Below are positions 24,567 through 33,745 of a stretch of DNA of 64,000 nt, piece after piece. The first letter of the stretch is position 1, and each line of letters starts with the position of its first letter. The position numbers were made by a program, and so were the translations under genes. The DNA comes from Roseiflexus sp034432635. Its GTDB lineage: Bacteria > Chloroflexota > Chloroflexia > Chloroflexales > Roseiflexaceae. The DNA lies in contig DAOUBK010000075.1 in NCBI GenBank assembly GCA_034432635.1, positions 4,335 to 68,334 on the forward strand. The letters run 5' to 3'. The notes below the pieces were generated by a model. The model did no database searches. It saw only the letters and a program-made list of their open reading frames with translations, and was not told where the DNA came from.

Positions 24567-26308
24567 AATTATCGATTCGCACCAAACTTCTGGCGGCTCT
24601 TGGCGTCGACCTGTTCCTCATGCTGGTTCTGGGGAGCTTTGCTCTGCACCAGATGAGCACTATGAATCAAAAAGCGGATTTCGTTGTTAATCAAACGATC
24701 CGATCGATCGATCTGGTTAACGCAATGAGCGACGTCATTCTGAATTATCGTATGCGTCAGATGGAATATATTCTCAATACTGCTCCGGCAGACAAGCAGC
24801 GGATTGAGAAGGAATTGAAGGACCTCGAACAAGATATAGAAGGGATGTTTCGACGGTACAATGACAGTTATCAGCCAGATCAGACGGAAAGAGCAGTTCT
24901 CGAGCAAGTGCGGCGGGATTGGGAACAGTATGTGTATCTGACGCATACGCAATTTATTCCTGCAAATCGTGACAGTAACACCGGCAATGTCCATCCTTCC
25001 TACGGTCGCCTGTCACCACTGTATGGCAGCCTGCAAGCCAACATTCAGAAGGTTCGGGAACAGAGTCAGGCGCGTGCTGAGGCGGCGCGCGCCAGCGTCG
25101 AAGCCGCGTATGCCACGTCGCGTTTGGTGATCGTCAGCGAAACCTTCCTGACGCTGGTAGTGTCTGCTGTGATCGGGCTGACTCTGTCGGGCAACATTGC
25201 GCGCCGCATCCGCACATTGCGCGATGCGACCGTTGCGGTTGCGCAGGGCGACCTGGATCAACGGGTGGCGCTGCGTGGCAGTGACGAACTGGTGTTGCTG
25301 GCGAACAACTTTAATCTGATGGTTGCCAGTTTGCGTCAGCAGCGTGTTTTGCTGGAGGAACGCAACGCCGAACTGTCGGCGAGTCTGGAGGCGCAGCGCA
25401 AACTCATGGAAGACCTGGTGCAGCGAAAGCAGGCAGAAGAGGCGGCACATCGTGCACAAGCAGCGGCAGAGGCGGCCAGCCACGCGAAGAGTATGTTCCT
25501 GGCGACGATGAGCCACGAACTGCGCACGCCGCTCAATGCCATCCTGGGGTATGTGCAGTTATTGCACCTTGAATCTCAAATGCGCGGTCGATCTGAGATG
25601 CTGCTCGACCTGGAACGCATTCGTTCAGCCGGTAAACACTTGCTAACGATTATCAGCAATATTCTGGACTTCTCCAAGATCGAACAGGGAAAGATGAACG
25701 TCGAGATCAATCCCTTCAATGTGGATACGGTTGCCCGTGAAGTGATCGAGATTATCGAACCGCTGGCGCGCAATCGGAAGAACACATTGACTCTCGTGTG
25801 TCCGCCAGACATCGGTATGATGCAGTCCGATGCCGGTAAGGTGCGTCAGATTCTCTTCAACCTGCTGAGCAATGCGGTCAAGTTCACCGAAGAAGGCACG
25901 GTCACACTGACTGTCGAACGCGAACGTCGGGCAGATGGTGATTGGGTGCAGTTCAGTGTTACCGATACCGGAATCGGAATTGCACCGGAACAGATGGTGA
26001 GTCTCTTTCAACCGTTTTATCAGGTTCACCAGAACAGATCGGGTAAATACGGTGGCACCGGTCTTGGGCTGGCGCTGAGCCGGCAGTTATGTCGGTTGCT
26101 CGGCGGAGATATTCGTGTGACGAGTGAAGTTGGGAAAGGATCGGTCTTTACCGTGCGTCTGCCTGCATTCATCGATGCGGCGCATACTGCCGATGTACGC
26201 CTCGATTTTGTGCTCAATTTCGTGCCCGGTGCGCACGATGGCTTCCCTGATGAACACCAGGTCACTCCAACGCCATCTTTGCATGCGACGACATCAGCAA
26301 GCGCGTAG
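24563..26308 (+). CDS. Membrane histidine kinase (4-helix-bundle sensor, HAMP, HisKA, HATPase)
   Basis: The 581-residue kinase starts at GTG overlapping the pstS-like stop. A transmembrane helix at about 9-30 precedes an extracytoplasmic helical region of about 160 residues, rich in charge and resembling 4HB/MCP-type sensors. A second transmembrane helix lies at about 190-210. The HAMP domain follows at about 212-265, then a coiled coil, then HisKA with MSHELRTPLNAILGY (His near 316). The ATPase part has LFNLLSNAVKFTEEG, DTGIGIAPE and GGTGLGLALSRQL. It ends without a receiver. The probable target is the single-domain receiver 13 bp downstream. Coupling to the phosphate-binding protein suggests signal input by that protein. 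Confidence 0.9.
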   Translation: MKLSIRTKLLAALGVDLFLMLVLGSFALHQMSTMNQKADFVVNQTIRSIDLVNAMSDVILNYRMRQMEYILNTAPADKQRIEKELKDLEQDIEGMFRRYNDSYQPDQTERAVLEQVRRDWEQYVYLTHTQFIPANRDSNTGNVHPSYGRLSPLYGSLQANIQKVREQSQARAEAARASVEAAYATSRLVIVSETFLTLVVSAVIGLTLSGNIARRIRTLRDATVAVAQGDLDQRVALRGSDELVLLANNFNLMVASLRQQRVLLEERNAELSASLEAQRKLMEDLVQRKQAEEAAHRAQAAAEAASHAKSMFLATMSHELRTPLNAILGYVQLLHLESQMRGRSEMLLDLERIRSAGKHLLTIISNILDFSKIEQGKMNVEINPFNVDTVAREVIEIIEPLARNRKNTLTLVCPPDIGMMQSDAGKVRQILFNLLSNAVKFTEEGTVTLTVERERRADGDWVQFSVTDTGIGIAPEQMVSLFQPFYQVHQNRSGKYGGTGLGLALSRQLCRLLGGDIRVTSEVGKGSVFTVRLPAFIDAAHTADVRLDFVLNFVPGAHDGFPDEHQVTPTPSLHATTSASA

Positions 26309-26321
26309 TGTGGAGGAATAC

Positions 26322-26714
26322 ATGGCTACTATTCTGGTCGCAGACGACTTTCTCGAGAACCGCGATATTTTATGCCGGATGCTGGAACTGATCGGGTATA
26401 GAACGATAGGTGCTGCTAACGGTGAGGAAGCGATCCAGCTTGCGCTGCTTCATCGTCCCGATATTATTTTGATGGATCTTTCGATGCCAGTCTTGGACGG
26501 CTGGGAAACAACATCTCGAATAAAGACAATGGATGAACTGCTCCATGTGCCAGTGCTGGCGGTTACAGGTCATGTGACACCGCACGAAATTCAGCGTGCG
26601 ATAGCTGCGGGATGTATCGATTATGTGGCAAAGCCGGTCGATTTCGAGATACTTGTCGGAAAGGTGACCACACTTCTGAAGGATGGTCGTGACAGGCAGG
26701 TTTCGGTGATGTGA
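26322..26714 (+). CDS. Single-domain response regulator (CheY-like)
   Basis: This 130-residue protein is only a receiver: the acidic pair is in ILVADDFLENRD, the phosphoacceptor Asp in ILMDLSMPVLDGW and the Lys in YVAKPVDF. It is likely phosphorylated by the kinase directly upstream. The ATG at 26322 has GGAGGAA just before it. The longer frame starting at 26124 overlaps the kinase gene and is not credible. With no output domain, it must act by protein contact or as a phosphorelay intermediate. It resembles the fragment at the left edge. Confidence 0.9.
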   Translation: MATILVADDFLENRDILCRMLELIGYRTIGAANGEEAIQLALLHRPDIILMDLSMPVLDGWETTSRIKTMDELLHVPVLAVTGHVTPHEIQRAIAAGCIDYVAKPVDFEILVGKVTTLLKDGRDRQVSVM

Positions 26715-27027
26715 AATGGTGCAGCACCGCCGAAGTGCGCCGGATCCGTGCGCCGGTGTCTACGGTATGCAAGGCGTTGTTCGTCATTCTGGGGGAATAA
26801 CAGTCACCAGCCCTCTCGAAAAACGCTCAATCGGGTCTGTGCCGCTGTGTGCCACAGGTGTTCTGTTGCAGAAGGCAGCGTCAACCGGAAGCGGCTGATC
26901 GAAACGCCGGTCGCTGCACCGGAGTGCAAGCCCTCACCCGTGTCGGGTGGACAGGCATGAGCGACCGAGGTATCGGTCACCGCACCGGGCGCGTACAGAC
27001 GCCGGAGAAATCTGGTCGCACACGATC
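26715..27027. other. Intergenic region between convergent receiver and TRAP permease genes
   Basis: About 310 bp with no recognised gene. CACCCG-TGT-CGGGTG (26935-26949) is a 6-bp hairpin with a 3-nt loop that could mark transcript ends. No T-run follows. GCCGGTCGCTGCACCGG nearby may also pair. Confidence 0.45.
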
Positions 27028-29304
27028 TCATCCGACGGCTCGCTCGTTGAGCGGCTCAGACTCGATTGTCAGGTCGGTTTTCCGCAACCGGCGCACCCGT
27101 ACCACGTGGATCAGCAATCCAACCAGAAATAGCCCGAACCCGACCGCATCCGCCCCGAGATCGGCATACAGCATTGCCAGACCGGCAATACCCATTATGA
27201 TCCGCTCAACAAGGTTCGCCTGATGGAGCAGCCATCCGCCAAACGCAACTGCCAGTGCGCCGACTGCCACACAACTGGTCAAAAATGTGATGGTAATCGT
27301 CACCCATCCGCCGGCGGCAAACGCCTCGTGCCAGGCAGGTTTGAACGCCAGGGCTACTTTTCCGGCATCCTGACCGATCTGTTGTAAGAGGAGCAGCAAA
27401 CTCGTCCCCTCGATCGTCATGGTGAACATAAACGGCACCAGAAAGCCTGGCAGACAATACTTCCACGCCATGAACATCGTGGGCCACGGACGACCGCCGG
27501 TGATCGCTGCTGCTGCCATCGGCGCCAGCGCTGTCGGCGGCGACACATCGGCAAGCACCGCATAGTAGAAGATGAACATATGCGCAGCAGGTTCCGGCAC
27601 TCCCACCTGCCGCAACGCCGGCACGATCATCACCGCCGCCAGAATGTACGATGCCGTGACCGGCACTGCCAGTCCCAAAATCCAGACTGCTACCGCCGCG
27701 AAAAAGACGGTCATCAGGATATTGCCACCGCCCAGACTGACGATCATGCCCGAAATCTTCAACCCCAGACCGGTCAATGTCACTGCAGAAACGATAATGC
27801 CGGCACAGGCAGTGGTAGCGGCAATCGAAACTACACTCCGTCCGCCATATTCGAGCGCGCGGAGAATACGCAAATTCTCATCTTCTCCCGGAATGGCGCG
27901 CACCCGCCTGTAGAGCGCCATGCCCGCTGCCACCACGACCGTCAACATCAACCCCCAGAAGATCGCCACCGACGGACGCATCCGCGGCAGAACGCCGGTC
28001 ACTTCCAGCGCCATCAGCAACACCATCAGCGCGACGCCGGCAGCCAGCGCCTTGAGCGAAGAAAGGCGCGTTTCGGGTTGGAGAAAACTGAGAAAGAAAG
28101 CGACGACGATAGACCAGTAGACCGCCATAAACGGCGTCATGCCAAACGCCATCAGGACCGCGACTGCAAACAGCGATGAGAAATGATAGCCGAACTTGCG
28201 CGTCAGGTACCAGAGCGGTTCCGTCTGGAACTCGACCGGTTTCGTCTTCATCCGGCGTGAGTCGGCTTCGATCATCAAGATGATCGACAGATAGTAGAGC
28301 AGAGTCGGCACAATCGCCATGATCAACACGTCGAGGTACGAAATATCGAGGTACTCGGCGATCAGGAATGCTGCCGCGCCCAGCGTCGGTGGTGAGAGCG
28401 TGGCGCCGATTCCCGATGCCGCCAGCATCCCGGCTGCAACGGTCTTATCGTACCCGGCTTTGCGCAGCATAGGCCACGAAAGCGACCCAAGCGTGACCGT
28501 CGTTGCCACGCCGCTACCCGACACGGTGCCGAGCAGGAAACCGGCGGCTGCCACTGTTCGTCCCGGACCGGCGCCGCTCTTCGATTTGCCCAACGCTGCA
28601 AAGGACCAGTCGATGAAAAACTTCCCCGCGCCGCTGTACTCGAGCACTGCTCCGTAGATGGTGAACAACACGATGAACGTGGCAGCGACATCGAGCGGAA
28701 CGCCAAACACGCCCTGCAACGTCAGGTAGTTCGTTCCGATGAAGCGCTGCAACGAGATTCCGCGATGATCGAACGGTTCAGGAAAGATATACCCGAACAG
28801 AGCATACAGGATGGCAAATATCGCCACCAGCGTCAGCGCCAATCCGGTTGTGCGCCGCGTCGCTTCCAGCACCAGCAGCAGCATAATGGCGCCCATGACT
28901 AGCTCGGTGGGAGTGGGTTGAGTCACACGCTGCAGCGCCTCACGGAAATGGAGGCTCAGATAAATCATACTGGCGGCGCCTAGCGCCGCCAGCACGACGT
29001 CATACCAGGGTACCTTTGCGCGCGCCGCTTTGCGCAACGGGAAGTAGAAGAAGGTCAACGCCAAAACGAGCATCAGAAATGTGGCACGATAGACCTGCGT
29101 GGTAATGATCGCCTGTGTCCAGTACAGCGCATAGATCGAGAGTACTGCTGCTACAATCCCGGCGCTCCACGCCCATGCACCGCTCAATTTGCGGGTTGTT
29201 GCTTCGTTCTCGAACTCCTCAATGAGTTGCTCGACCTTCTCCTGACTGATGACCTCGTTGGCATCAGGTGTTTCACTGTTCTGAGCGTTGGCGGCAATGC
29301 TCAT
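27028..29304 (-). CDS. TRAP transporter fused permease (TAXI type, 4TM-12TM)
   Basis: The 758-residue protein fuses the small DctQ-like and large DctM-like permease subunits, as TAXI-type TRAP systems do. About sixteen or more hydrophobic helices are visible. The large-subunit landmarks include GSGVATTVTLGSLSWP, ATLSPPTLGAAAFLIAEYL and SPPTALAPMAAAAITGG. It should import an organic anion with Na+ or H+. The N-terminal 45 residues are soluble and acidic. The partner binding protein is encoded 170 bp upstream on the same strand. The ATG has GGGGGAG upstream. Substrate is unknown; TAXI systems have been linked to glutamate, 2-oxoglutarate or other dicarboxylates. Confidence 0.92.
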   Translation of the reverse strand: MSIAANAQNSETPDANEVISQEKVEQLIEEFENEATTRKLSGAWAWSAGIVAAVLSIYALYWTQAIITTQVYRATFLMLVLALTFFYFPLRKAARAKVPWYDVVLAALGAASMIYLSLHFREALQRVTQPTPTELVMGAIMLLLVLEATRRTTGLALTLVAIFAILYALFGYIFPEPFDHRGISLQRFIGTNYLTLQGVFGVPLDVAATFIVLFTIYGAVLEYSGAGKFFIDWSFAALGKSKSGAGPGRTVAAAGFLLGTVSGSGVATTVTLGSLSWPMLRKAGYDKTVAAGMLAASGIGATLSPPTLGAAAFLIAEYLDISYLDVLIMAIVPTLLYYLSIILMIEADSRRMKTKPVEFQTEPLWYLTRKFGYHFSSLFAVAVLMAFGMTPFMAVYWSIVVAFFLSFLQPETRLSSLKALAAGVALMVLLMALEVTGVLPRMRPSVAIFWGLMLTVVVAAGMALYRRVRAIPGEDENLRILRALEYGGRSVVSIAATTACAGIIVSAVTLTGLGLKISGMIVSLGGGNILMTVFFAAVAVWILGLAVPVTASYILAAVMIVPALRQVGVPEPAAHMFIFYYAVLADVSPPTALAPMAAAAITGGRPWPTMFMAWKYCLPGFLVPFMFTMTIEGTSLLLLLQQIGQDAGKVALAFKPAWHEAFAAGGWVTITITFLTSCVAVGALAVAFGGWLLHQANLVERIIMGIAGLAMLYADLGADAVGFGLFLVGLLIHVVRVRRLRKTDLTIESEPLNERAVG

Positions 29305-29474
29305 GCTGCTCCCCCTTGTGCGCTTGTTCTGTGGGTGATGCCGATCCTCTCAATCTATGCACCTGCGAAGTAATGGACTCGGATCGATGAGCAATCTTTA
29401 TCGCTGCTGCTTTCCGCCAGTCGGCAACAGAGCGACGACACTATCATTGCGCTGTTGCCAGCCTCCGAATCACA

Positions 29475-30512
29475 TCACTCCTTCCAGACGCCGCGCTCTT
29501 TGTAGAACTCAATCGCCGCCGGATGGAACGGGATCGATGAGCCAACAACCGCCGATTCGAGCGACAGCGTGCGTGCTGCTGGATGGATCTGATGCACTTC
29601 TTCCAGATTGTCGAAAATGGACGTCAGGATGCCTTTCACCTGATCGGCAGGCATATCCTCGCGCACAACCAGCAGGTTCGCCACGCCGATACCGGGGACA
29701 TCGGCATCGGTTCCCTTGTACGTCCCTCCCGGCAGAACAGTTGCCGAATAGATTGGACCGTACTTATCGACCATTGACTGCAACAGAGAGCTTGTATCGA
29801 TAAACACGACCGACTCGGTCGTCACCAGATCGGTGACTGCTGCGGTTGGTAAACCGCCGATCCAGAAGAAGGCGTCGATCTTCTTATCCTTCATTGCTGC
29901 CACCGAGTCGGCGACGCCGAGGTTCTCACGGACGACATCTTCGGGCTTGAGACCGGCTGCTTCCAGCAAGCGAATAGCGGCTGTCTCGGTACTGCTGCCG
30001 GCTGAACCGATCGATACTGGACGATCCCTCATATCGGCGATGCTGGTGATACCGGAGTCGGCGCGCGCCACTACGTGAATAAAACTCTGGTAGAGAACGG
30101 CGATTGTCGTCGCCGGTACCGGACCCGTCGCCTCGTATGCCGCCAGTCCGTTGATCCCGTCATACGCTGAGTCAGCCGTGGTAAAGCCGATCTGTGCTTC
30201 GCCATTCTGAAGCAGTTTCATGTTATCGACCGAGCCGCCGGTTTCCTGGGCTGTCGCTTCGGTATTGGGCATCTTTTCGGTAAGAATCCTCGCCAGTCCG
30301 CCGCCGTAGGGGAAGAACACGCCACCGGTGCCGCCGGTGCCGATGATCAGTCGGATTTTTTCGCCGGTTGGCGCTGTCGTGGATGCAGGCGCTGCCGTGG
30401 GTTGCTCGCCTGCGGGTGGTGCAGCAGTTGGCACTGAAGGGGTGGGTTGACCACACGCTGCCAGTGTCAGTGCCATGATCGACCAGAGGATGACCAGCGT
30501 TCGTTTGAGCAT
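29475..30512 (-). CDS. TAXI-family TRAP solute-binding lipoprotein
   Basis: The 345-residue protein begins with a lipoprotein signal (IMALTLAACGQ) and a Pro/Thr/Ala linker of about 40 residues. The TAXI fold follows: LIIGTGGTGGVFFPYGGGLARIL is the ligand loop, and NMKLLQNGEAQIGFTTADSAYDG and RPVSIGSAGSSTETAAIRLLEAAGL are conserved blocks. It captures the substrate outside the membrane and delivers it to the permease encoded downstream. The start is supported by AAAGGAGTGC. A palindromic candidate operator lies 250 bp upstream. Confidence 0.92.
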   Translation of the reverse strand: MLKRTLVILWSIMALTLAACGQPTPSVPTAAPPAGEQPTAAPASTTAPTGEKIRLIIGTGGTGGVFFPYGGGLARILTEKMPNTEATAQETGGSVDNMKLLQNGEAQIGFTTADSAYDGINGLAAYEATGPVPATTIAVLYQSFIHVVARADSGITSIADMRDRPVSIGSAGSSTETAAIRLLEAAGLKPEDVVRENLGVADSVAAMKDKKIDAFFWIGGLPTAAVTDLVTTESVVFIDTSSLLQSMVDKYGPIYSATVLPGGTYKGTDADVPGIGVANLLVVREDMPADQVKGILTSIFDNLEEVHQIHPAARTLSLESAVVGSSIPFHPAAIEFYKERGVWKE

Positions 30513-31048
30513 ACATGCACTCCTTTGCTACAACCGGATACACGATGATGTATCAGCGACAGCATCGATCAGGCGTCCTGCGCCGCCCGGAAGCGCGCAC
30601 GATGAGCCTGATTCCCGCTGAGACGCTCAATGATAAGCGCACCAGCACCAGGCCTATTGAGAGAGCATATAAGGATAATCTATGTCCGACAGATGCAGTT
30701 ATGCGTCCGCATCAGGTCACTGCTGTCTCTCAGGAGTCAAGAGAGTTGAAACGGAGAGCAGTGTAAAAAGAGTTTACACTCATAGTGATATTGCGTCAAG
30801 GGTATGTTAACCGGTGTACGGTAGAGAGATCCTCACCATGCGTGAAGGAAATCATTAACTTGCGCTGCATACCGCTAGACTGCACTGCTTGCGTCGGTAA
30901 CCAGGCGACCCGAATGCGCAGGAGTGCGACGCTGCTGCATGCACCCTTGAGGTGCGTCAACCGCTTCGACGACCCTGATGAGATCGCCGAAAGCAGCACC
31001 AATGTGCGCAACGATGAATTGTAGCAAAAAGCGCCGGTGCCATCACTT
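30513..31048. other. Intergenic region upstream of the TRAP operon
   Basis: About 535 bp lie between the TAXI gene start and the end of the EI24-like gene. No convincing gene is seen. The main element is the palindrome at 30760-30780. A GTTAAC site occurs near 30808. No clear sigma-70 promoter could be assigned. Confidence 0.45.
30760..30780. promoter_or_regulatory. Candidate operator (8-bp inverted repeat) upstream of the TRAP operon
   Basis: AGTGTAAA, a 5-nt spacer and TTTACACT form a perfect inverted repeat in the leader or promoter region of the TAXI-TRAP genes. Size and symmetry are typical for a homodimeric repressor or activator site. The regulator is not in the window. Confidence 0.45.
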
Positions 31049-31798
31049 TTACGCGCTGCGCCGATCGGCGCTTCGGTCACAGTAGAAGAGCGTACCGGCA
31101 GTGATGCAGAGAGGCACGGCGAACAGATTGAGAAAAGGAATACTGACCAGCCCCAGGCAGATCAGGCCGAACCCGGCAGTGGCCGGCAAGCCCCGACGGA
31201 TGAATCCCAGTTTCTCGCGAAACCGCAATCGACGCCGTTCGAGTGGCGGGTCGAAGAAGTCGAGACACGAAATGGTTGCCCCGAGCGCAATGCCACCCGC
31301 CGTTGCCAGCAGCGTACCAATGCCCGGTATCAGGTTCAGGAGCAGGGTGGGCGCGCCGATGATCAGCGCCAGCATGAACTTCTTGAGTTCGAACAGAATT
31401 GCGCGGGCAATATCGCGCGTGACATTGCCCACCGTCGGCGGCGGTGCGTCAAAAGCGATACCGCTGCGTTCCTCCTCGAGTCGTTCTGAGAGACGGCTGT
31501 AGAAGGGCGAACCAATGACGACGCCAAAACGCACCAGCAGGTATCCGGTCGCAATCAGGAGTGTGACGATCAGCAACCCACGCAACAGCCAGGCGATCAC
31601 CGTCGCCCATTCGGGCAAACCGGCGATCAATGCGTCGATGCCGCGAAATCCGGCAAAGAGCAAACCGGCATACAGAGTTGCACCGATCAGCGCATTCAGT
31701 AGAACCGGAATGATAATGTAGGTCCACAGCGCCGGACGACGGCTGAGTACTCTCAGAGCGCGCAGTGGATACGAAGCGCCGGTGAGAAAAGTTGTCAT
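31049..31798 (-). CDS. EI24/CysZ-like integral membrane protein
   Basis: The 249-residue protein has several long hydrophobic segments, seen at about residues 30-60, 70-100, 135-175 and 190-225. Its start, MTTFLTGASYPLRALRVL, and the block GIGTLLATAGGIALGATISCLDFFDPPLERR are typical of the EI24 domain family. In E. coli the relative CysZ is a sulfate permease; for most members the function is unknown, and no cysteine-synthesis gene is near. I chose ATG 31798; the 11 extra codons upstream only translate a GAGAACC repeat. It is the last gene of the minus-strand group with trpF and the NYN protein, but a terminator-like hairpin separates it from the Trm112-like gene. Confidence 0.75.
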   Translation of the reverse strand: MTTFLTGASYPLRALRVLSRRPALWTYIIIPVLLNALIGATLYAGLLFAGFRGIDALIAGLPEWATVIAWLLRGLLIVTLLIATGYLLVRFGVVIGSPFYSRLSERLEEERSGIAFDAPPPTVGNVTRDIARAILFELKKFMLALIIGAPTLLLNLIPGIGTLLATAGGIALGATISCLDFFDPPLERRRLRFREKLGFIRRGLPATAGFGLICLGLVSIPFLNLFAVPLCITAGTLFYCDRSADRRSA

Positions 31799-31830
31799 TG
31801 CTGAGAACCGAGAACCGGGAATTGAGAGCA
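31799..31830. repeat. GAGAACC-type heptamer repeat
   Basis: CTGAGAACC-GAGAACCGG-AATTGAGAG units stand directly before the start codon of the EI24-like gene. They belong to the dispersed family also seen at 19036, 22099, 47931 and 61887. Confidence 0.6.
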
Positions 31831-31841
31831 AAAACGGAGAT

Positions 31842-31869
31842 GCCGGGAAGGGAGACTTCTGTTCCCGGC
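31842..31869 (-). terminator. Terminator after the Trm112-like gene
   Basis: On the minus strand GCCGGGAA, a 12-nt loop and TTCCCGGC form a perfect 8-bp stem. It is followed at a short distance by TTTTTG. It lies 44 bp beyond the Trm112-like stop. Confidence 0.5.
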
Positions 31870-31913
31870 GCTTTCCGGCCTCTGTCAGACAATATCGAAC
31901 GGTTTGATCGGCG

Positions 31914-32273
31914 TTACTCTTGCCTGATGATCAGGCTTTCGTCGCGGTTCTTCTCGCCTTCTTCGAGTAGCATGATCGGAATGCCATCCTCAATTGGGTA
32001 ACGATACCCGTTGCGGCGGTTGACCAGCCACTCTTTTCCTTCAATGTCTTTCATCAACTCGACCGGTCCCTTGTCGCCCGGATCGGCGAGGATCGCCAGC
32101 AGTTCCGGGCTGATGCTGCGCGGCTCGCCACTTGATGATGACGACGACTGGGGTTGTGGATTGGATGCCAGATCGAACACACTGTCTTCACGATACTGGC
32201 GAACGGCGCGGTAGATGACCACTCCCAGCGCGATCAACGCCGCTACGCCGAGCAGACGAAGAACAAGTTTCAT
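31914..32273 (-). CDS. Trm112-like protein with N-terminal membrane anchor
   Basis: The 119-residue protein starts with a hydrophobic helix (LVLRLLGVAALIALGVVIY), then a Ser/Gln-rich linker. It ends in a UPF0434/Trm112-type domain: ELLAILADPGDKGPVEL, NRRNGYRYPIEDGIPIML. Most family members are soluble proteins of about 60 aa that resemble zinc-ribbon partners of methyltransferases. Here the expected Cys residues are absent and a membrane anchor is added, so function is open. ATG 32273 is chosen; upstream frame is not conserved-looking and overlaps the preceding gene. It follows the metallophosphoesterase on the same strand. Confidence 0.75.
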   Translation of the reverse strand: MKLVLRLLGVAALIALGVVIYRAVRQYREDSVFDLASNPQPQSSSSSSGEPRSISPELLAILADPGDKGPVELMKDIEGKEWLVNRRNGYRYPIEDGIPIMLLEEGEKNRDESLIIRQE

Positions 32274-32353
32274 GGTAATGACCTCCTCAGTTCCAGCTGT
32301 CTGGTTCCTGACCCGACGAACATATGGCTTCCGCTGTTTAGAACCATGTTCCA

Positions 32354-33736
32354 TTATACCGGGTCTTCGACCTTTGCCAACAGCGATACATGCTCGTCGC
32401 GCCAGAGATGCGGCGATTGGCCCGCTTCCTGCCACACCAGCAGGCGCCATTCAGGCGGCGCGCCCTTCGCCGGATACGTTATTTCGAGATAGGGGAAGCG
32501 CTGCTGCTGACGCTGTGAGGTGGCAACATCGACGATTACGTCGGTCCAGGTGCCGGTGTTGATATACGTCTGACGCTCATTCAACAGCACGAGCTGCGCC
32601 AGGTGCGTATGCCCGCAGATAAAAAGGCTGGTCGATTGGCGGCGTGGATCGTGCGCAATACGTGCCATCCCACGGATCGAGGCGTCGCGAAATGCGCGAA
32701 CAGACCGATGCATCTGCTGTTCGGCTGCGCGCTGAAACGCAGCTGTGGGAAAGACGCCAGATTGCTGGCGGACGCTGGCGGCACGCGCCAGGAGCGTTGC
32801 TGCCAGCATCACCTGACGGTATGCCGGTTTCCATGCCAGACCCGGTGAAACACGCCCGCTGTTGCCGTGATCGACGACATACGTGGTGTTGCGGAGTAGA
32901 ACATTGACCAGTAACACCAATCCGCGCGCGACCAGGCGGCGTGTGGCACGGTTGCGCAATGTTGGCAGCGAGAGAGCATACCAGAAAATGGCTGACAGCG
33001 GCTTGATGTTGTCGATCAATGTTGCAATATCGACCGGTTCATCCTCCAGCAGGTTAATCGCCTCACGGATCAGGCGTGTGCCGAACACAACCTCGAACGG
33101 CTCACAAATACCATCGAAGTGAACAAATCGATTCCATCGGTCGAACTGGTTGCCATGCACGAGGAAGATGCCGTCGCCCTCATAGCGCACGCCAAACCGC
33201 AGACGCGGATCATCGGGCGCCAATCCGAGCGCCTGACGCAGCACCTGTTTGGCGCCGGCGTAGTGCAACTCGAAATCATGGTTGCCGATAAGCACGGTCA
33301 CCTGATTGTCGTTCCGTGCAAGAAACGCGCGCAGTGCGGCAACCGGTGCGGCGTGTGCCCGCAGGATCGTCTCAAGACGACGCGCCGCCGCCCGTGACGA
33401 CCATTCGAGATCGGGAACATCCGGTAAACAGATCTGCAAGAACTCGAAGGTATCACCCGCCAGGATCAACTCGGTCGATTCCGGGTCGGCAGCGTAATGA
33501 TGCAGGAGCGCTGCGAGTTCGGTATCGGCGGTGAAATCATCGAGGCGGTCACCTGCGCCAAGGTGCAGATCGCTAATCACCAGTCGGCGCATCCCGACCC
33601 GGATGTCGTTCGCTTCAATTGGCAGTGTCGTTTCTGTGGTTGGGTACAGGCGCACCGGACGCAGGCGCCGCTGCAGAATCGGCAGAAGAATCACACCGGC
33701 AAGCGCCAGCGGCAGCAAGCGAAGGTTTCGCAACAT
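32354..33736 (-). CDS. Calcineurin-like metallophosphoesterase
   Basis: The 460-residue protein has one N-terminal hydrophobic helix (LRLLPLALAGVILLPIL) and then a full metallophosphoesterase set: ISDLHLGAGDRLDDF, LAGDTFEFLQI, IGNHDFELHY and CGHTHLAQLVLL. These bind two metal ions. The layout resembles UDP-2,3-diacylglucosamine hydrolase-like and other membrane phosphoesterases, but the insert of about 130 residues between the third and fourth motifs makes the substrate uncertain. It lies 9 bp after trpF in a tight minus-strand group. A product acting at the membrane surface is inferred from the anchor. Confidence 0.86.
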   Translation of the reverse strand: MLRNLRLLPLALAGVILLPILQRRLRPVRLYPTTETTLPIEANDIRVGMRRLVISDLHLGAGDRLDDFTADTELAALLHHYAADPESTELILAGDTFEFLQICLPDVPDLEWSSRAAARRLETILRAHAAPVAALRAFLARNDNQVTVLIGNHDFELHYAGAKQVLRQALGLAPDDPRLRFGVRYEGDGIFLVHGNQFDRWNRFVHFDGICEPFEVVFGTRLIREAINLLEDEPVDIATLIDNIKPLSAIFWYALSLPTLRNRATRRLVARGLVLLVNVLLRNTTYVVDHGNSGRVSPGLAWKPAYRQVMLAATLLARAASVRQQSGVFPTAAFQRAAEQQMHRSVRAFRDASIRGMARIAHDPRRQSTSLFICGHTHLAQLVLLNERQTYINTGTWTDVIVDVATSQRQQQRFPYLEITYPAKGAPPEWRLLVWQEAGQSPHLWRDEHVSLLAKVEDPV

Positions 33737-33745
33737 AGCCGTTTA

